Positions 17,444-26,840 of a stretch of DNA of 64,000 nt are shown here, piece by piece (position 1 is the first letter of the stretch; every line of letters begins with the position of its first letter). The stretch is from positions 2,356,001 to 2,420,000 of the forward strand of contig NZ_CP024634.1 in the NCBI RefSeq assembly GCF_003711265.1. Direction: 5' to 3'. Made by a program: the position numbers and the translations under genes. The notes under the pieces were generated by a model. The model was not told where the DNA came from. It saw only the letters and a program-made list of their open reading frames with translations, and searched no databases. Source of the stretch: Bathymodiolus thermophilus thioautotrophic gill symbiont. GTDB lineage: Bacteria > Pseudomonadota > Gammaproteobacteria > PS1 > Pseudothioglobaceae.

Positions 17444-17620
17444 TAAGAGTTGTAATTTCTATAAAACCTATCCTAGTAGAACTAAAATTGGCTTTATAAA
17501 AGATTACAAATGAGCGAAAGTTGGCCTTTAGTTAATATTAATGTCTAATGTAAAAATGATATTAACGAAAATCGGGTAAAATTTTCAACTTGCTTTATTT
17601 ATATATTAAATTATTTTACT

Positions 17621-18400
17621 ATGACCGATACCCCTTTAATAATCGCTGGAAAAACTTACCAATCTCGCCTCCTGGTTGGCTCAGGTAAGTACCAAGACCT
17701 TAACGAAACCAAATTGGCAACCGAGGCAGCAGAAGCCAACATTATCACCGTTGCTATTCGCCGCACCAACATTGGGCAAGATAAAAATGAACCCAATTTA
17801 TTGGCAGTTATCTCGCCAGAAAAATACACCATTTTGCCCAACACAGCAGGCTGTTACAACGCCAAAGATGCCGTGCGCACTTGCCAATTGGCTCGTGAAC
17901 TTTTGGGTGGTCATAATTTGGTTAAACTTGAAGTTTTGGGAGATGAAAAAACCCTTTACCCCAATATTGTTGAAACCCTATCTGCTGCACAAACACTGGT
18001 CAATGACGGTTTTGATGTCATGGTTTACACCAGCGACGACCCCATTGTCGCCAAAGAATTAGAAAACATCGGCTGTTGTGCCATTATGCCGCTCGCCTCA
18101 CTCATCGGCTCAGGTCAAGGCATTGCCAATCCCGCCAACATCAAACTCATTAAACAACACGCCAATGTCCCTGTTTTAGTAGATGCAGGTATCGGCTGTG
18201 CAAGCGATGCCGCCAAAGCCATGGAACTCGGCTGCGATGGCGTATTGATGAACTCAGCCATTGCCAACGCCACCCACCCAATTTTAATGGCAAGCGCCAT
18301 GAAACACGCTGTTATTGCTGGTCGAGAATCTTTTCTTGCAGGTAGAATGATGAAAAAAGCCTACGCTTCCGCTTCATCGCCAATGGAAAATTTAATTTAA
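17621..18400 (+). CDS. thiG: Thiazole synthase
   Basis: A 259-residue enzyme that builds the thiazole ring of thiamine from deoxyxylulose phosphate, dehydroglycine and ThiS thiocarboxylate. It has [10 protein letters not shown] near residue 14, TVAIRR near 43, the Schiff-base lysine region LVKLEVLGD near 105, [11 protein letters not shown] near 160 and [27 protein letters not shown] near 187-215. thiS and thiE are not adjacent. There is no visible Shine-Dalgarno and no TPP riboswitch pattern upstream. Confidence 0.95.
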   Translation: MTDTPLIIAGKTYQSRLLVGSGKYQDLNETKLATEAAEANIITVAIRRTNIGQDKNEPNLLAVISPEKYTILPNTAGCYNAKDAVRTCQLARELLGGHNLVKLEVLGDEKTLYPNIVETLSAAQTLVNDGFDVMVYTSDDPIVAKELENIGCCAIMPLASLIGSGQGIANPANIKLIKQHANVPVLVDAGIGCASDAAKAMELGCDGVLMNSAIANATHPILMASAMKHAVIAGRESFLAGRMMKKAYASASSPMENLI

Positions 18401-18467
18401 GGCATTTACATCAACATTTTGTCAGGGTGAACAATTATTAAAAAAAATCTAACACGGAACTTATAAA

Positions 18468-19070
18468 ATGAAAAACACAATAAAGAAATTACTCTTAACA
18501 CTTGTATTGATTTCTCCTGCCTATGCCACTATCAATCACACAATACCCGAAATCCTCGCACAAACAGACAAAATGGCAAAAGTAGCACAAGCCATACTAG
18601 AAAATCCGGAGGTTTCTGATACTGATATAAAAAGTCTTGTCTACAGATTCGTCCTCTTTGATGAAAAAATTTACGGCTCAGCATTAGCATTTAATCCTGA
18701 TGTTTTGTCAAAATACCCTAGACTAAGTGCCGAAAAACACAATGGTCATCTTTTATACAGCCCTTACATGTATCGCAAAACCCCCTCCTCTTTATCGTTC
18801 ATCAACATTGGACACATTCGCCCCAATCAAGGTTACGATTACACCACCAAACAATGGTACGCCAAACCCGCAAAAACTTCACAACCTGGATGGAGTGATG
18901 TGTACATAGACACGGGGGCTGGCAATGTCAAAATGCTTACTTATTCGGTGCCTGTAGAAAATTTGGCGGTTTTCACTTTTGATTTGACGGGCTCACAAGA
19001 AAACAAAGAAAAAATCCAAGCGCTCAAGCATAAATTTAAGATAAAACGCAAAGGCTCATTAAAAAGATGA
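18468..19070 (+). CDS. Exported Cache/PDC-like sensor domain protein
   Basis: A 200-residue protein with a signal peptide (about 1-20, ending Y-A-T). The rest resembles the ligand-binding Cache (PDC) domain found outside chemoreceptors and kinases: a long first helix (residues 25-60), FDEKIYGSALAFNPD near 64, YSPYMYR near 98, a YDYTTKQWYAKP segment near 123, and the strand pair GNVKMLTYSVPV near 150. No second membrane helix or output domain follows, and the C-terminus is a short basic tail. It is coupled to the KAP NTPase gene by a 4-base ATGA overlap, which suggests a joint function. The domain call is by pattern only. Confidence 0.6.
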   Translation: MKNTIKKLLLTLVLISPAYATINHTIPEILAQTDKMAKVAQAILENPEVSDTDIKSLVYRFVLFDEKIYGSALAFNPDVLSKYPRLSAEKHNGHLLYSPYMYRKTPSSLSFINIGHIRPNQGYDYTTKQWYAKPAKTSQPGWSDVYIDTGAGNVKMLTYSVPVENLAVFTFDLTGSQENKEKIQALKHKFKIKRKGSLKR

Positions 19071-20455
19071 TAACCACCAATAAGCCGATAGAAATTTCAG
19101 AGGATGATATATTTGTAAATGATTGCTTAGATAGAAAAGAGGTCGTAGAGGATTTATCTTGCTTAATCAGCTCTAGCACCCAACCTTTTGTCTTTAGCGT
19201 TAATGCTGATTGGGGCTCAGGGAAAACTACTTTTGTAAAATTATGGAAAACCCATTTGGAAAAAGAGCATGGAGTCAAAAGTGTTTACTTTAGTGCGTGG
19301 GAAGATGATTTTACCAGCGACCCATTAATTGCAATATTGGGGGAATTGGACGCTTATATTAAAAAAAACAATGGTGACTTAGAGGGCGAGTTAAAAAATG
19401 TTAAAAAAACAGTCGGTAAAATTCTTGGCAATACTATGCCAGCAATATTCAAAGGAGTGGCAAAAAAAGTGATTGGTAACGATGCCGTAGATCAAATTGT
19501 GACTGATTTTATAGAAAGTTCTGCTACTGTGCTTATTGATAACTATCAAACAGAAAAAACAGCCTTAGAAGAATTTAAAAGATCCATTACCGAGATATTG
19601 CAAAAAATAAACAAAGGTAGTCCTTTTGTTATTTTCATTGACGAATTAGACCGATGCAGACCGCTTTATGCCATAGAATGCTTAGAAAGAATTAAACATA
19701 TATTTGGCATTAAACATTTGGTTTTTGTGCTGTCAATTGATAAAAAAAATTTAGCAGAGTCTATCAAGTCTCAATATGGCAATATAGATACTGATAACTA
19801 TCTAAGGCGATTTATAGACCTTGAATTTGATTTAAAAAACCCTAGTGTTGATGAATTTTGTGATGTTTTAGAGAGAAAATTTCAGTTGAATAACATCATT
19901 GAAGAGAAAATATCTAATACTGGGGGTGCAAAATATTATTATTTACCTACAATAAAAACACTTGTTATAGAGCTTAACTTGTCATTAAGGCAAGTAGAGC
20001 AAATTTTTACCAAATTACAAATTGTTTTTAAAACTACCAAATACGGAGTGCCTTATGGGCACTTTTTGGTATTGGCTTTATTTGAAACCTTCAAAACTTA
20101 TGACAATGATTTGTACTTTGGTTTAATAAATGGAAAAGAAGAGGCTGAAAATAAAATTAAAGAGTTGATAGAGGCTATAAATAACGATGACTTAAAGTAT
20201 TTTAAAATTTTAATTATCATAATTATTGGCTCTATGAAACTTGACGACACTTCCTTGTATAAATTTATAAAAACACAGCTTGAACCGCCTTCAATAGAAG
20301 ATAATTATAATTCTATTTTCTTTTATGGGGCATTAGAAGAGTTGTTTATTAACATATATTCTATGTCTAAAAGATTTAGGAATCCTGCAAGCAATCAAAT
20401 TATAAAAACCGCAATAAAACAAATAGCCTTTACCGATAAATTCAATCTTGACTAA
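19067..20455 (+). CDS. KAP family P-loop NTPase
   Basis: A 462-residue ATPase. Walker A (NADWGSGKTTF) is at residues 46-56, the family SAWEDD follows near 76, and Walker B (FVIFIDELDRCRP) is at 187-199, followed by the sensor LVFVLSIDKKNL and the R-x-F-IDLEF block. KAP NTPases are often membrane-linked and have been predicted to act in phage or plasmid conflict systems. This one has no clear transmembrane hairpin between the Walker motifs. A later hydrophobic run (ILIIIIIGSM near 382) could touch membrane. It is AT-rich, sits with the coupled Cache-like gene, and is absent from usual housekeeping neighbourhoods. It is probably acquired accessory DNA. Confidence 0.8.
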   Translation: MITTNKPIEISEDDIFVNDCLDRKEVVEDLSCLISSSTQPFVFSVNADWGSGKTTFVKLWKTHLEKEHGVKSVYFSAWEDDFTSDPLIAILGELDAYIKKNNGDLEGELKNVKKTVGKILGNTMPAIFKGVAKKVIGNDAVDQIVTDFIESSATVLIDNYQTEKTALEEFKRSITEILQKINKGSPFVIFIDELDRCRPLYAIECLERIKHIFGIKHLVFVLSIDKKNLAESIKSQYGNIDTDNYLRRFIDLEFDLKNPSVDEFCDVLERKFQLNNIIEEKISNTGGAKYYYLPTIKTLVIELNLSLRQVEQIFTKLQIVFKTTKYGVPYGHFLVLALFETFKTYDNDLYFGLINGKEEAENKIKELIEAINNDDLKYFKILIIIIIGSMKLDDTSLYKFIKTQLEPPSIEDNYNSIFFYGALEELFINIYSMSKRFRNPASNQIIKTAIKQIAFTDKFNLD

Positions 20456-20469
20456 TGCAAAGCCAAAGA

Positions 20470-21390
20470 TTATGTTTCTACAAATGGTATAACTGATGTT
20501 TGAGTAACACTGGCTATTTTCTTGCCAATACCAATAAAATGTTGCATATAAGAAATATCCCTATCTTGCTGCCTCAAAATTGCAAATAATTTTTGCTCAA
20601 GCCCATGCTTTATATAGATTTTTTGCAAGGACATTGTTTCAATAAATTCATCTGCTAGCCATTCTGGCAAGACACACACGCCTCGCTCAAGGGCGGTCAT
20701 TTGTAGCATCAATTCAATAGATTCAATTTTTTTAATGTGCTTGGGTTTGATGTGTGCTGGGTTTAGGAATTGTGTCAAAATATCAAGTCGTTCTAGGGGG
20801 ACGGGGAAGGTTAACAAGGTTTCGTTAATGAGGTCTTTTGGCGTGATTGTGGTTTTGGGTGCTAACGGGTGCTGGTTGGCGACTAGAAGCACTAGATTGT
20901 ATTGTGCAAGTGTTTCGGTGTGGATGTCTGCTTGCTTTTCTATATCGGGTGTAATGAGGATGTCGATGTGGTGATTGAGCAGCCCTTCGTGTCCGGAAAA
21001 TTGGAATTTGTTGATAATTTCTACTTCTACATTGGGCATTTTTTGTAGAAAAACACCAATGACCTTGGTGAGCCATTTATAACAAGGATAACATTCAACA
21101 CCGATGCGCAAAACACCTTGGCGACCTTGGGCATAAGCGGTTAAGGTTTTTTCAGTTTGCGACAAAATGGGTAAGAGTTGTTGTGCTGTTTGCAATAACA
21201 ATTCACCTGCTTTGGTTAAACGCAGCCCCCTTCCCTCTCGTTCCCAAAGTGCAATGCCGAGTTTTTCCTCCAAATAACGAATTTGGTGGGACAAGGCGGA
21301 TTGGCTTAAACACAATACATTGGCAGCATTCGTTAACGAGCCACTTTCATATAAGGTTTGGATGATTTTTAGATGTTTGAGTGTTATCAT
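20470..21390 (-). CDS. metR: LysR-type regulator of methionine synthesis
   Basis: A 306-residue LysR protein. The N-terminal helix-turn-helix has SLTNAANVLCLSQSALSHQIRYLEEKLG near residues 18-45. The periplasmic-binding-like effector domain starts near 90, with CYPCYKWL as in MetR homologues. MetR uses homocysteine as co-inducer and activates metE. The divergent neighbour is metE, 103 bases away, the textbook arrangement. A perfect 5-5-5 palindrome lies in the shared promoter region. The gene converges with the KAP gene. Confidence 0.92.
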   Translation of the reverse strand: MITLKHLKIIQTLYESGSLTNAANVLCLSQSALSHQIRYLEEKLGIALWEREGRGLRLTKAGELLLQTAQQLLPILSQTEKTLTAYAQGRQGVLRIGVECYPCYKWLTKVIGVFLQKMPNVEVEIINKFQFSGHEGLLNHHIDILITPDIEKQADIHTETLAQYNLVLLVANQHPLAPKTTITPKDLINETLLTFPVPLERLDILTQFLNPAHIKPKHIKKIESIELMLQMTALERGVCVLPEWLADEFIETMSLQKIYIKHGLEQKLFAILRQQDRDISYMQHFIGIGKKIASVTQTSVIPFVET

Positions 21391-21398
21391 TGTAATTG

Positions 21399-21413
21399 AT
21401 GAGTTTTTCTCAT
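21399..21413. promoter_or_regulatory. Candidate MetR operator
   Basis: ATGAG-TTTTT-CTCAT, a perfect interrupted palindrome 9 bases upstream of the metR start and 80 upstream of metE. It is close to the TGAA-N5-TTCA form of MetR sites. Function is inferred from position. Confidence 0.5.
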
Positions 21414-21493
21414 AGATAAGTTAAAAACAATCATTTTACTTCATATTAAAGCCCTTATAAAATAACCCACTTTATAAACATTAAGGCACGCTC

Positions 21494-23770
21494 ATGGTTA
21501 CAACACACAATCTCGGTTTTCCACGCATCGGCAAGCAACGGGAATTAAAATTTGCTTTAGAAAAATATTGGTCAAATGCCATTTCTCAAGAGGAATTATT
21601 ACACACTGCTGCTACCTTACGCCAACAACACTGGGACAATCAAAGTCAACTTGATTTAGCACCTGTGGGAGATTTTTCTTTTTATGATCAAGTTTTGGAC
21701 ATGAGTTTTTTATTAGGCAATGTGCCAAAACGCGCTGAGAATTTATCAGACAATACATTGGATAATTATTTTCGAGTAGCACGCGGACGGGCTGCTGCCA
21801 ATGAATCTGATTGCACTTGTATTCAAGCGGGTGAAATGACCAAATGGTTTGACACCAATTATCATTATATTGTGCCTGAATTTAGTCATGACACTCATTT
21901 TGCACTCCAAGCACAACACTTACTTGCGCAAATTACCGAGGCGCAAACGCAAGGGGTAAAAACCAAGCCTGTCGTTATTGGTCCAGTCACTTATTTGTGG
22001 CTCGGTAAGTCTAAAGACGACACCAGCAAACTGGATTTATTGGAATCACTGGTCAAAGTGTATGTGCAATTGTTTGATGAATTGGCAAACCTAGGTGTGG
22101 AATGGGTGCAAATTGATGAACCGATTTTAGTCACGGAATTAACACCAGATTGGCAAGCAGCATTTAAGCAAACTTATGCCACTTTAGCACACAGCCCAGT
22201 TAAATTACTGCTGGCAAGTTATTTTGGCACTTTGCAAGACAATTTAAGCCTTGCTTGCAATTTGCCAGTGGACGGATTACATATTGATGCAATTAACGCC
22301 AAAGAGGAAGTACAGACGGTGATTGACACACTGCCTAAGGATAAAATTCTGTCTTTGGGCATCATCAATGGTCGCAATATCTGGAAAACAGATTTGAGCG
22401 CCACATTGTTGTGGTTGACGCCTATTTTCCAGCAATTAGAAGACAGATTGTGGCTAGCACCTTCTTGTTCATTGCTACATGTGCCTGTTGATTTAAACAG
22501 CGAGCAAGCGCTGGATACAGACATCAAATCATGGCTTGCCTTTGCTGTGCAGAAGTTAGCAGAACTCAATATATTGGCACAAGCATTAAATCAAGGGCAA
22601 GCCAGTGTGACTAAGGAAATAGCCAAAAATATTGATGCCATTAACGCCAGAAAACACTCCCCCCTTGTGCATAATGCCGAAGTCAAAGCGCGTGTTACTC
22701 AAGTCCACGACACACTTGGCAACCGTAATACCGATTATGAAAGCAGGGCAAAAATACAAAGTAAGAAATTTAATTTACCTCTGTACCCAACCACAACCAT
22801 CGGCTCTTTTCCACAAACGCTAGAAATTAGACAAGCCAGACGCGATTATAAATCAGGCAAATTATCAGAAGAAAAATACACCCAAGCAATGCAAGCAGAA
22901 ATCCGACACTGCGTACAAGTGCAAGAAGAATTAGACTTAGATGTCTTGGTGCATGGCGAACCTGAACGCAACGACATGGTGGAATATTTTGGACAACAAC
23001 TCAATGGCTACACCTTCAGCCAATTCGGCTGGGTGCAATCGTATGGTTCTCGTTGCGTCAAACCGCCGATTATTTTTGGCGATGTTTCTAGGTCAAATCC
23101 AATGACAGTAAACTGGGCAACCTACGCCCAATCACTCACTGACAAACCCATGAAAGGCATGCTAACTGGCCCGGTAACAATGCTCAATTGGTCATTTGTG
23201 CGTGACGACCAGCCTCGTTCAGCCACTTGTTTGCAGTTGTCTTTTGCCATTCGAGATGAAGTATTAGACCTTGAAAAAGCCAATATCAATATCATTCAAA
23301 TTGACGAAGCCGCACTCCGAGAAGGTTTACCATTACGCAAATCTCAATGGCAAGCCTATCTTGATTGGGCAATTGAATGCTATCGAATTAGTGCCAATGG
23401 TGTTAACGACGAAACCCAAATCCACACCCACATGTGTTATTCAGAATTTAACGATATTATTGCTGCAATCGCACAAATGGATGCAGATGTAATTACCATT
23501 GAAACCTCTCGCTCGGATATGGAATTACTAGATGTGTTTGATGAATTTGATTACCCTAATGAAATCGGTCCTGGTGTTTATGACATTCACTCCCCTAATA
23601 TTCCTACGGTTGATGCCATGGTTGAACTCATGCAAAAAGCCGCCCAACGCATCCCTGCCAAAAGGCTGTGGGTCAATCCTGATTGTGGCTTAAAAACCAG
23701 GCATTGGAATGAAGTTCAACCGGCACTAACCAATATGATTCTTGCCAGTAAACAACTTCGAGCGCAATAA
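21494..23770 (+). CDS. metE: Cobalamin-independent methionine synthase
   Basis: A 758-residue enzyme that transfers the methyl group from methyltetrahydropteroyl-triglutamate to homocysteine. The N-terminal repeat starts with the typical [16 protein letters not shown]. The catalytic half holds [10 protein letters not shown] near residue 432, the zinc ligands in HTHMCYSEF near 640, the second-zinc-shell glutamate in [12 protein letters not shown], and the final cysteine ligand in NPDCGLKTR near 728. Full family length. It is regulated by divergent metR. The metF gene at 48499 supplies its methyl donor. Confidence 0.97.
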   Translation: MVTTHNLGFPRIGKQRELKFALEKYWSNAISQEELLHTAATLRQQHWDNQSQLDLAPVGDFSFYDQVLDMSFLLGNVPKRAENLSDNTLDNYFRVARGRAAANESDCTCIQAGEMTKWFDTNYHYIVPEFSHDTHFALQAQHLLAQITEAQTQGVKTKPVVIGPVTYLWLGKSKDDTSKLDLLESLVKVYVQLFDELANLGVEWVQIDEPILVTELTPDWQAAFKQTYATLAHSPVKLLLASYFGTLQDNLSLACNLPVDGLHIDAINAKEEVQTVIDTLPKDKILSLGIINGRNIWKTDLSATLLWLTPIFQQLEDRLWLAPSCSLLHVPVDLNSEQALDTDIKSWLAFAVQKLAELNILAQALNQGQASVTKEIAKNIDAINARKHSPLVHNAEVKARVTQVHDTLGNRNTDYESRAKIQSKKFNLPLYPTTTIGSFPQTLEIRQARRDYKSGKLSEEKYTQAMQAEIRHCVQVQEELDLDVLVHGEPERNDMVEYFGQQLNGYTFSQFGWVQSYGSRCVKPPIIFGDVSRSNPMTVNWATYAQSLTDKPMKGMLTGPVTMLNWSFVRDDQPRSATCLQLSFAIRDEVLDLEKANINIIQIDEAALREGLPLRKSQWQAYLDWAIECYRISANGVNDETQIHTHMCYSEFNDIIAAIAQMDADVITIETSRSDMELLDVFDEFDYPNEIGPGVYDIHSPNIPTVDAMVELMQKAAQRIPAKRLWVNPDCGLKTRHWNEVQPALTNMILASKQLRAQ

Positions 23771-23810
23771 TATCATTTGGTTTTTTGGGCAACTGCTTAA
23801 CCAAAAAAAA

Positions 23811-24716
23811 TCAATGGCAAGCGGATAAAATCCATTGTTCAAATTTTTGGATATTTTTATTGCTACCATATGATTTTGGGTAAACCAAATGGTATCCGGG
23901 GGATTTAAGAGCCTTGTTTTTGTAGATTTTAACCAATTGACCCGCCTCCAAATCATCGGACACTAACATACTTCGGGCAATTGCCACCCCTTGTCCAGCA
24001 ATGGCAGCTTGTAATACTAAATGTGACTGGCTGAGTGTGAGTGATTTATTGTTTTTAATATCAACTTTGAGTAATTTGGAAAAATCATCCCAACTGGGTT
24101 CAATAAAGATACCGTATGCCTCAAATACACAATCAACGGAATCATGAATTAAGGTGTGGTGCTGTAGGTCATTAGGCTTGTTAAAATTGTATTTTCCCGT
24201 GAGTAATTTAGGGCTGGCGACCAAAAACATATCTTCATCCATCAAAAATTTTGCCGTCAAATTTGCATGATGCTGATACCCAAAACTGATGCTTAAATCG
24301 TCATGTTTAAAATTACTTAGCCCCAAATGTGCATTAATGTGGATGTCAATATCAGGGTGTTTTTGGTTAAAATCGTTCAAACGAGGGATAAGCCATTTAA
24401 TGGCAAGCGATGGCAAAATACTGATGGTTAAAATACTTTTCTTTGAATTTTTATTCAGTTTTTCTAAAGCATTACTTATCCCGTTCAAGGCAATATTAAC
24501 AGGATTTTGCAAGGCAATACCTTGTTCTGTTAATTTTAGTTGCCTATGTAATCTATGAAACAGATCAAACCCAAGACGCTGCTCTAACAGTCTAATCTGC
24601 TGGCTTACCGCTGCTTGGGTAATGGAAAGTTCCTCTGCTGCTTTAGAAAAACTCAGGTGTTTAGCAGCAACGCCAAAGGTGTTTAAATTATTAAGTGGGG
24701 GTAGTTTTTTATTCAT
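23811..24716 (-). CDS. GcvA-like LysR-type regulator
   Basis: About 301 residues. The winged-helix domain has LSFSKAAEELSITQAAVSQQIRLLEQRLGFDLFHR near residues 20-55 and LTEQG near 63. The effector domain follows, with SILPSLAIKWLIPRL near 97 and a GQGVAIAR near 240, typical of the GcvA/AmpR subgroup. I chose the ATG at 24714-24716. A duplicated copy of this start region at 31473-31482 reads ATG-TGA at the first ATG, so only the second can be the ancestral start. The gene converges with metE. Its promoter is shared in sequence with that of the EamA gene at 31380, so it is the best candidate regulator of that exporter module. Confidence 0.85.
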   Translation of the reverse strand: MNKKLPPLNNLNTFGVAAKHLSFSKAAEELSITQAAVSQQIRLLEQRLGFDLFHRLHRQLKLTEQGIALQNPVNIALNGISNALEKLNKNSKKSILTISILPSLAIKWLIPRLNDFNQKHPDIDIHINAHLGLSNFKHDDLSISFGYQHHANLTAKFLMDEDMFLVASPKLLTGKYNFNKPNDLQHHTLIHDSVDCVFEAYGIFIEPSWDDFSKLLKVDIKNNKSLTLSQSHLVLQAAIAGQGVAIARSMLVSDDLEAGQLVKIYKNKALKSPGYHLVYPKSYGSNKNIQKFEQWILSACH

Positions 24717-24800
24717 TTGCATAAGTATATCTTATGCTAAACATAAGTTTTTATCATTTGTCAAAATAACTTTGGGCTTATAATGGTCGTTTTTATAAAA
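24717..24800 (+). promoter_or_regulatory. LysR-type divergent operator/promoter, copy 1
   Basis: It contains ATAAG-TATAT-CTTAT, a T-N11-A palindrome, a second CATAAG half-site, and a rightward TATAAT at 24779-24784 with TTTGTC about 16 bases before it. It is near-identical over about 85 bases to the reverse complement of 31396-31482. The rightward promoter now faces an insertion sequence. Confidence 0.7.
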
Positions 24801-26095
24801 CCCCAACAATTTCAGACAACAATTTAATTTTCCTTATTCCAAACCCGTTAAACTAAACAAAAAAATCGGAGTAAAAAAATGAGTAAAAAACGAACTAAAT
24901 ACACCTCTGCATTCAGGACCAAACTCGTGCTTGAATTATTGCAAAACGAACAAACCTTAGTGCAGATTGCTAGCAAGCATAACATCCTTCCTCGGAACCT
25001 ACAAAATTAAAAGAAAACCTTTCTTGCTAACGCAGAAATTGCCATGGAGCCCTCTAAAGCTGTTAAAGAATACAAAGAAGAACTTGTCAAAGCACAGCAA
25101 CAGAATGAGCGTCTAACTACCCTAGTAGGCAAAGTAACTGTAGAGAAGTGGTTGGCAAAAAAGCTAAAAAGCTTGGACTCATCTAATCTCAAGCAGTTAG
25201 TTGATTTCAAGCCATCTTCATCTTCTTTATCCGTTAATTATCAATGTCAATTATTGAGCATTAACAGAAGTGGCTTATATTACAAACCAAAAACAAACGA
25301 TACTAAGCAAACCATCAAAAACCACATTATCAAAGTATTTGAACGCATACCTATTTACGGCGAGAAAAAAGTACACCAACAATTACTTGAAGACGGCTAC
25401 AAAGTAAGTCTAAACACGGTTGCACGCTATCGTCAAGAACTGGGCTTAAAAGCAGTATTAGCAGTCAAACAAGTTAATACAACCATATCAATCAAAACGC
25501 ATAAGAAGTACAGTTACAAGCTTCTAGACCTTGGTATCAATCATGCCAATCAAGTTTGGTCTACAGACATTACTTATATCAAGATTGCAGGCGGTATGGT
25601 GCATATGGCAGCCATTATTGATTGGTATTCTAAAGCGGTGCTATCACACAAGATATTCAATACTATGGATTCGTAGTTAGTGATGAGTATACTCAATGAT
25701 GCTTTAGAAAAGCATCCACATCCAGAGATATTTAATACCGACCAAGATAGCCAATACACCAGCGAGATACACATTAAACGGCTAAAAGATTTAGGTATTC
25801 AAATATCTATGGATGGCAAAGGCAGAGCCACAGATAATATTTGCATTGAGCGCTTTTGGCGAAGTGCAAAATGCGAAAGGTTTTATCTGAACGAGTATCA
25901 ATCTATTCGTGAGTTGATCGTTGATGTAGATGATTATATTGAGTTTTACAATCATCAAAGATTTCATGAAACATTGGGGTGCAGAAAACCAATGGATGTG
26001 TATCGGGAGAGTGTAAAATTAAATCAAGAAAAAGCGAAGGCTTCTTAAGTTGGGCTATATAAGAAATTTTAAAAAGTTGTCAGGGTTTTTGGGGT
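24801..26095 (+). mobile_element. IS3-family insertion sequence (IS150-like), inactivated
   Basis: The element is bounded by imperfect inverted ends: ACCCCAACAA-CAGACAAC at the left and GTTGTC-GGGTTTTTGGGGT at the right. It holds orfA and orfB of an IS3-type transposase. The left flank is a LysR-controlled promoter and the right flank is the 3' half of comM, with no 5' comM on the left. So it marks a rearrangement or deletion junction. Exact ends and target duplication cannot be fixed by eye. Confidence 0.75.
24879..26048 (+). pseudogene. IS3-family transposase OrfAB, broken by two stop codons
   Basis: OrfA begins at 24879 (MSKKRTKYTSAF) with the helix-turn-helix QIASKHNILPRN. A TAA at about 25008 stands where the family has tryptophan. 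The frame continues past it through MEPSKAVKEYKEE to OrfB. The rve catalytic core has WSTDITYIK (first Asp), NTDQDSQYTS (second Asp) and the Glu in NICIERFWRSAK. A TAG at 25674 interrupts OrfB. All three catalytic acids are still present, so inactivation is recent. No second functional copy is in the window, though a remnant of a related orfA is at 31772-31870. Confidence 0.85.
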
Positions 26096-26097
26096 AA

Positions 26098-26540
26098 TGT
26101 AACGGCACCGCAAAATGCCACTGCACCGAAGACCAAATCACCAAGTACAAGAATAAAATATCAGGCCCACTCTTAGATAGAATTGACATGGTGCTTACCG
26201 TACCACCGCTACCAAAAGAAGCGCTATTTGGCCAAACAGATACAAGTGCTGAATCAAGCAAAATAATACGTAAGCGTGCACTCAAAGCCTATGAAAAACA
26301 AATCCAAAGACAAGGTAAAACCAATGACAAGCTCGCCCCCGATGAAATCGATAAACTCATTAAGCTAGATAAAGCCAACAAACAATTATTAGAGCTGGCA
26401 ATTGATAAATTCCACCTATCTGCCAGAGCGCCTACCACCGCATCCTCAAAGTCGCCAGAACCATTGCAGATTTAGACAATGAGAACAGTGTCAATACCCA
26501 ACATCTCACTGAGGCGATTAGTTATCGTAGAAATAATTAA
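26098..26540 (+). pseudogene. comM: comM (Mg-chelatase-like ATPase) 3' fragment, frameshifted
   Basis: Translation from 26098 gives the zinc-type CHCTEDQITKYKNKISGPLLDRIDM, which is the conserved C-terminal region of ComM/YifB. It continues to LSARA near 26425. A one-base frameshift then moves the family ending ([16 protein letters not shown], then EAISYRRNN) to another frame. The N-terminal two thirds, with the AAA ATPase core, are missing and replaced by the insertion sequence. ComM is a branch-migration helicase for transformation; this copy cannot function. Confidence 0.85.
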
Positions 26541-26840
26541 TGTTTGTGAAGTTTTCCAAAAAACTGGATACTAAATTGTTATAATTTAGCGTTCAGTTTT
26601 TTGACTGGAGTGAGTGATTTAATCACTTATCCCAAATCCAAAAATAGAACTACCAATACCAAAAAAAAATTCCCAACCTAAAAAAAACCATTTTCCAACC
26701 AACACCCCATAAATTCTACCAACAACACCCCAATCAACACCCCATACACCTGTTTAAACATTTTTTTCATCGGTTTTCTGATTTTTAGACGAGTGCTATT
26801 CTTAATAAAAAGAGGACTTGCAATTATAAAGAGAAGTTAT

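Noticed and set aside
17444-17620. TPP riboswitch in front of thiG
   Set aside because: The spacer contains a decayed repeat and shows none of the conserved CUGAGA or ACCUGA thi-box features.
21391-21493. SAM or cobalamin riboswitch in front of metE
   Set aside because: The spacer is only 103 bases, lacks the conserved box sequences, and the presence of metR explains regulation.
23776-23805. Terminator after metE
   Set aside because: The TTTGGTT/AACCAAA arms are separated by a 15-base loop and the 3' tail is an A-run, not a T-run, in the metE direction.
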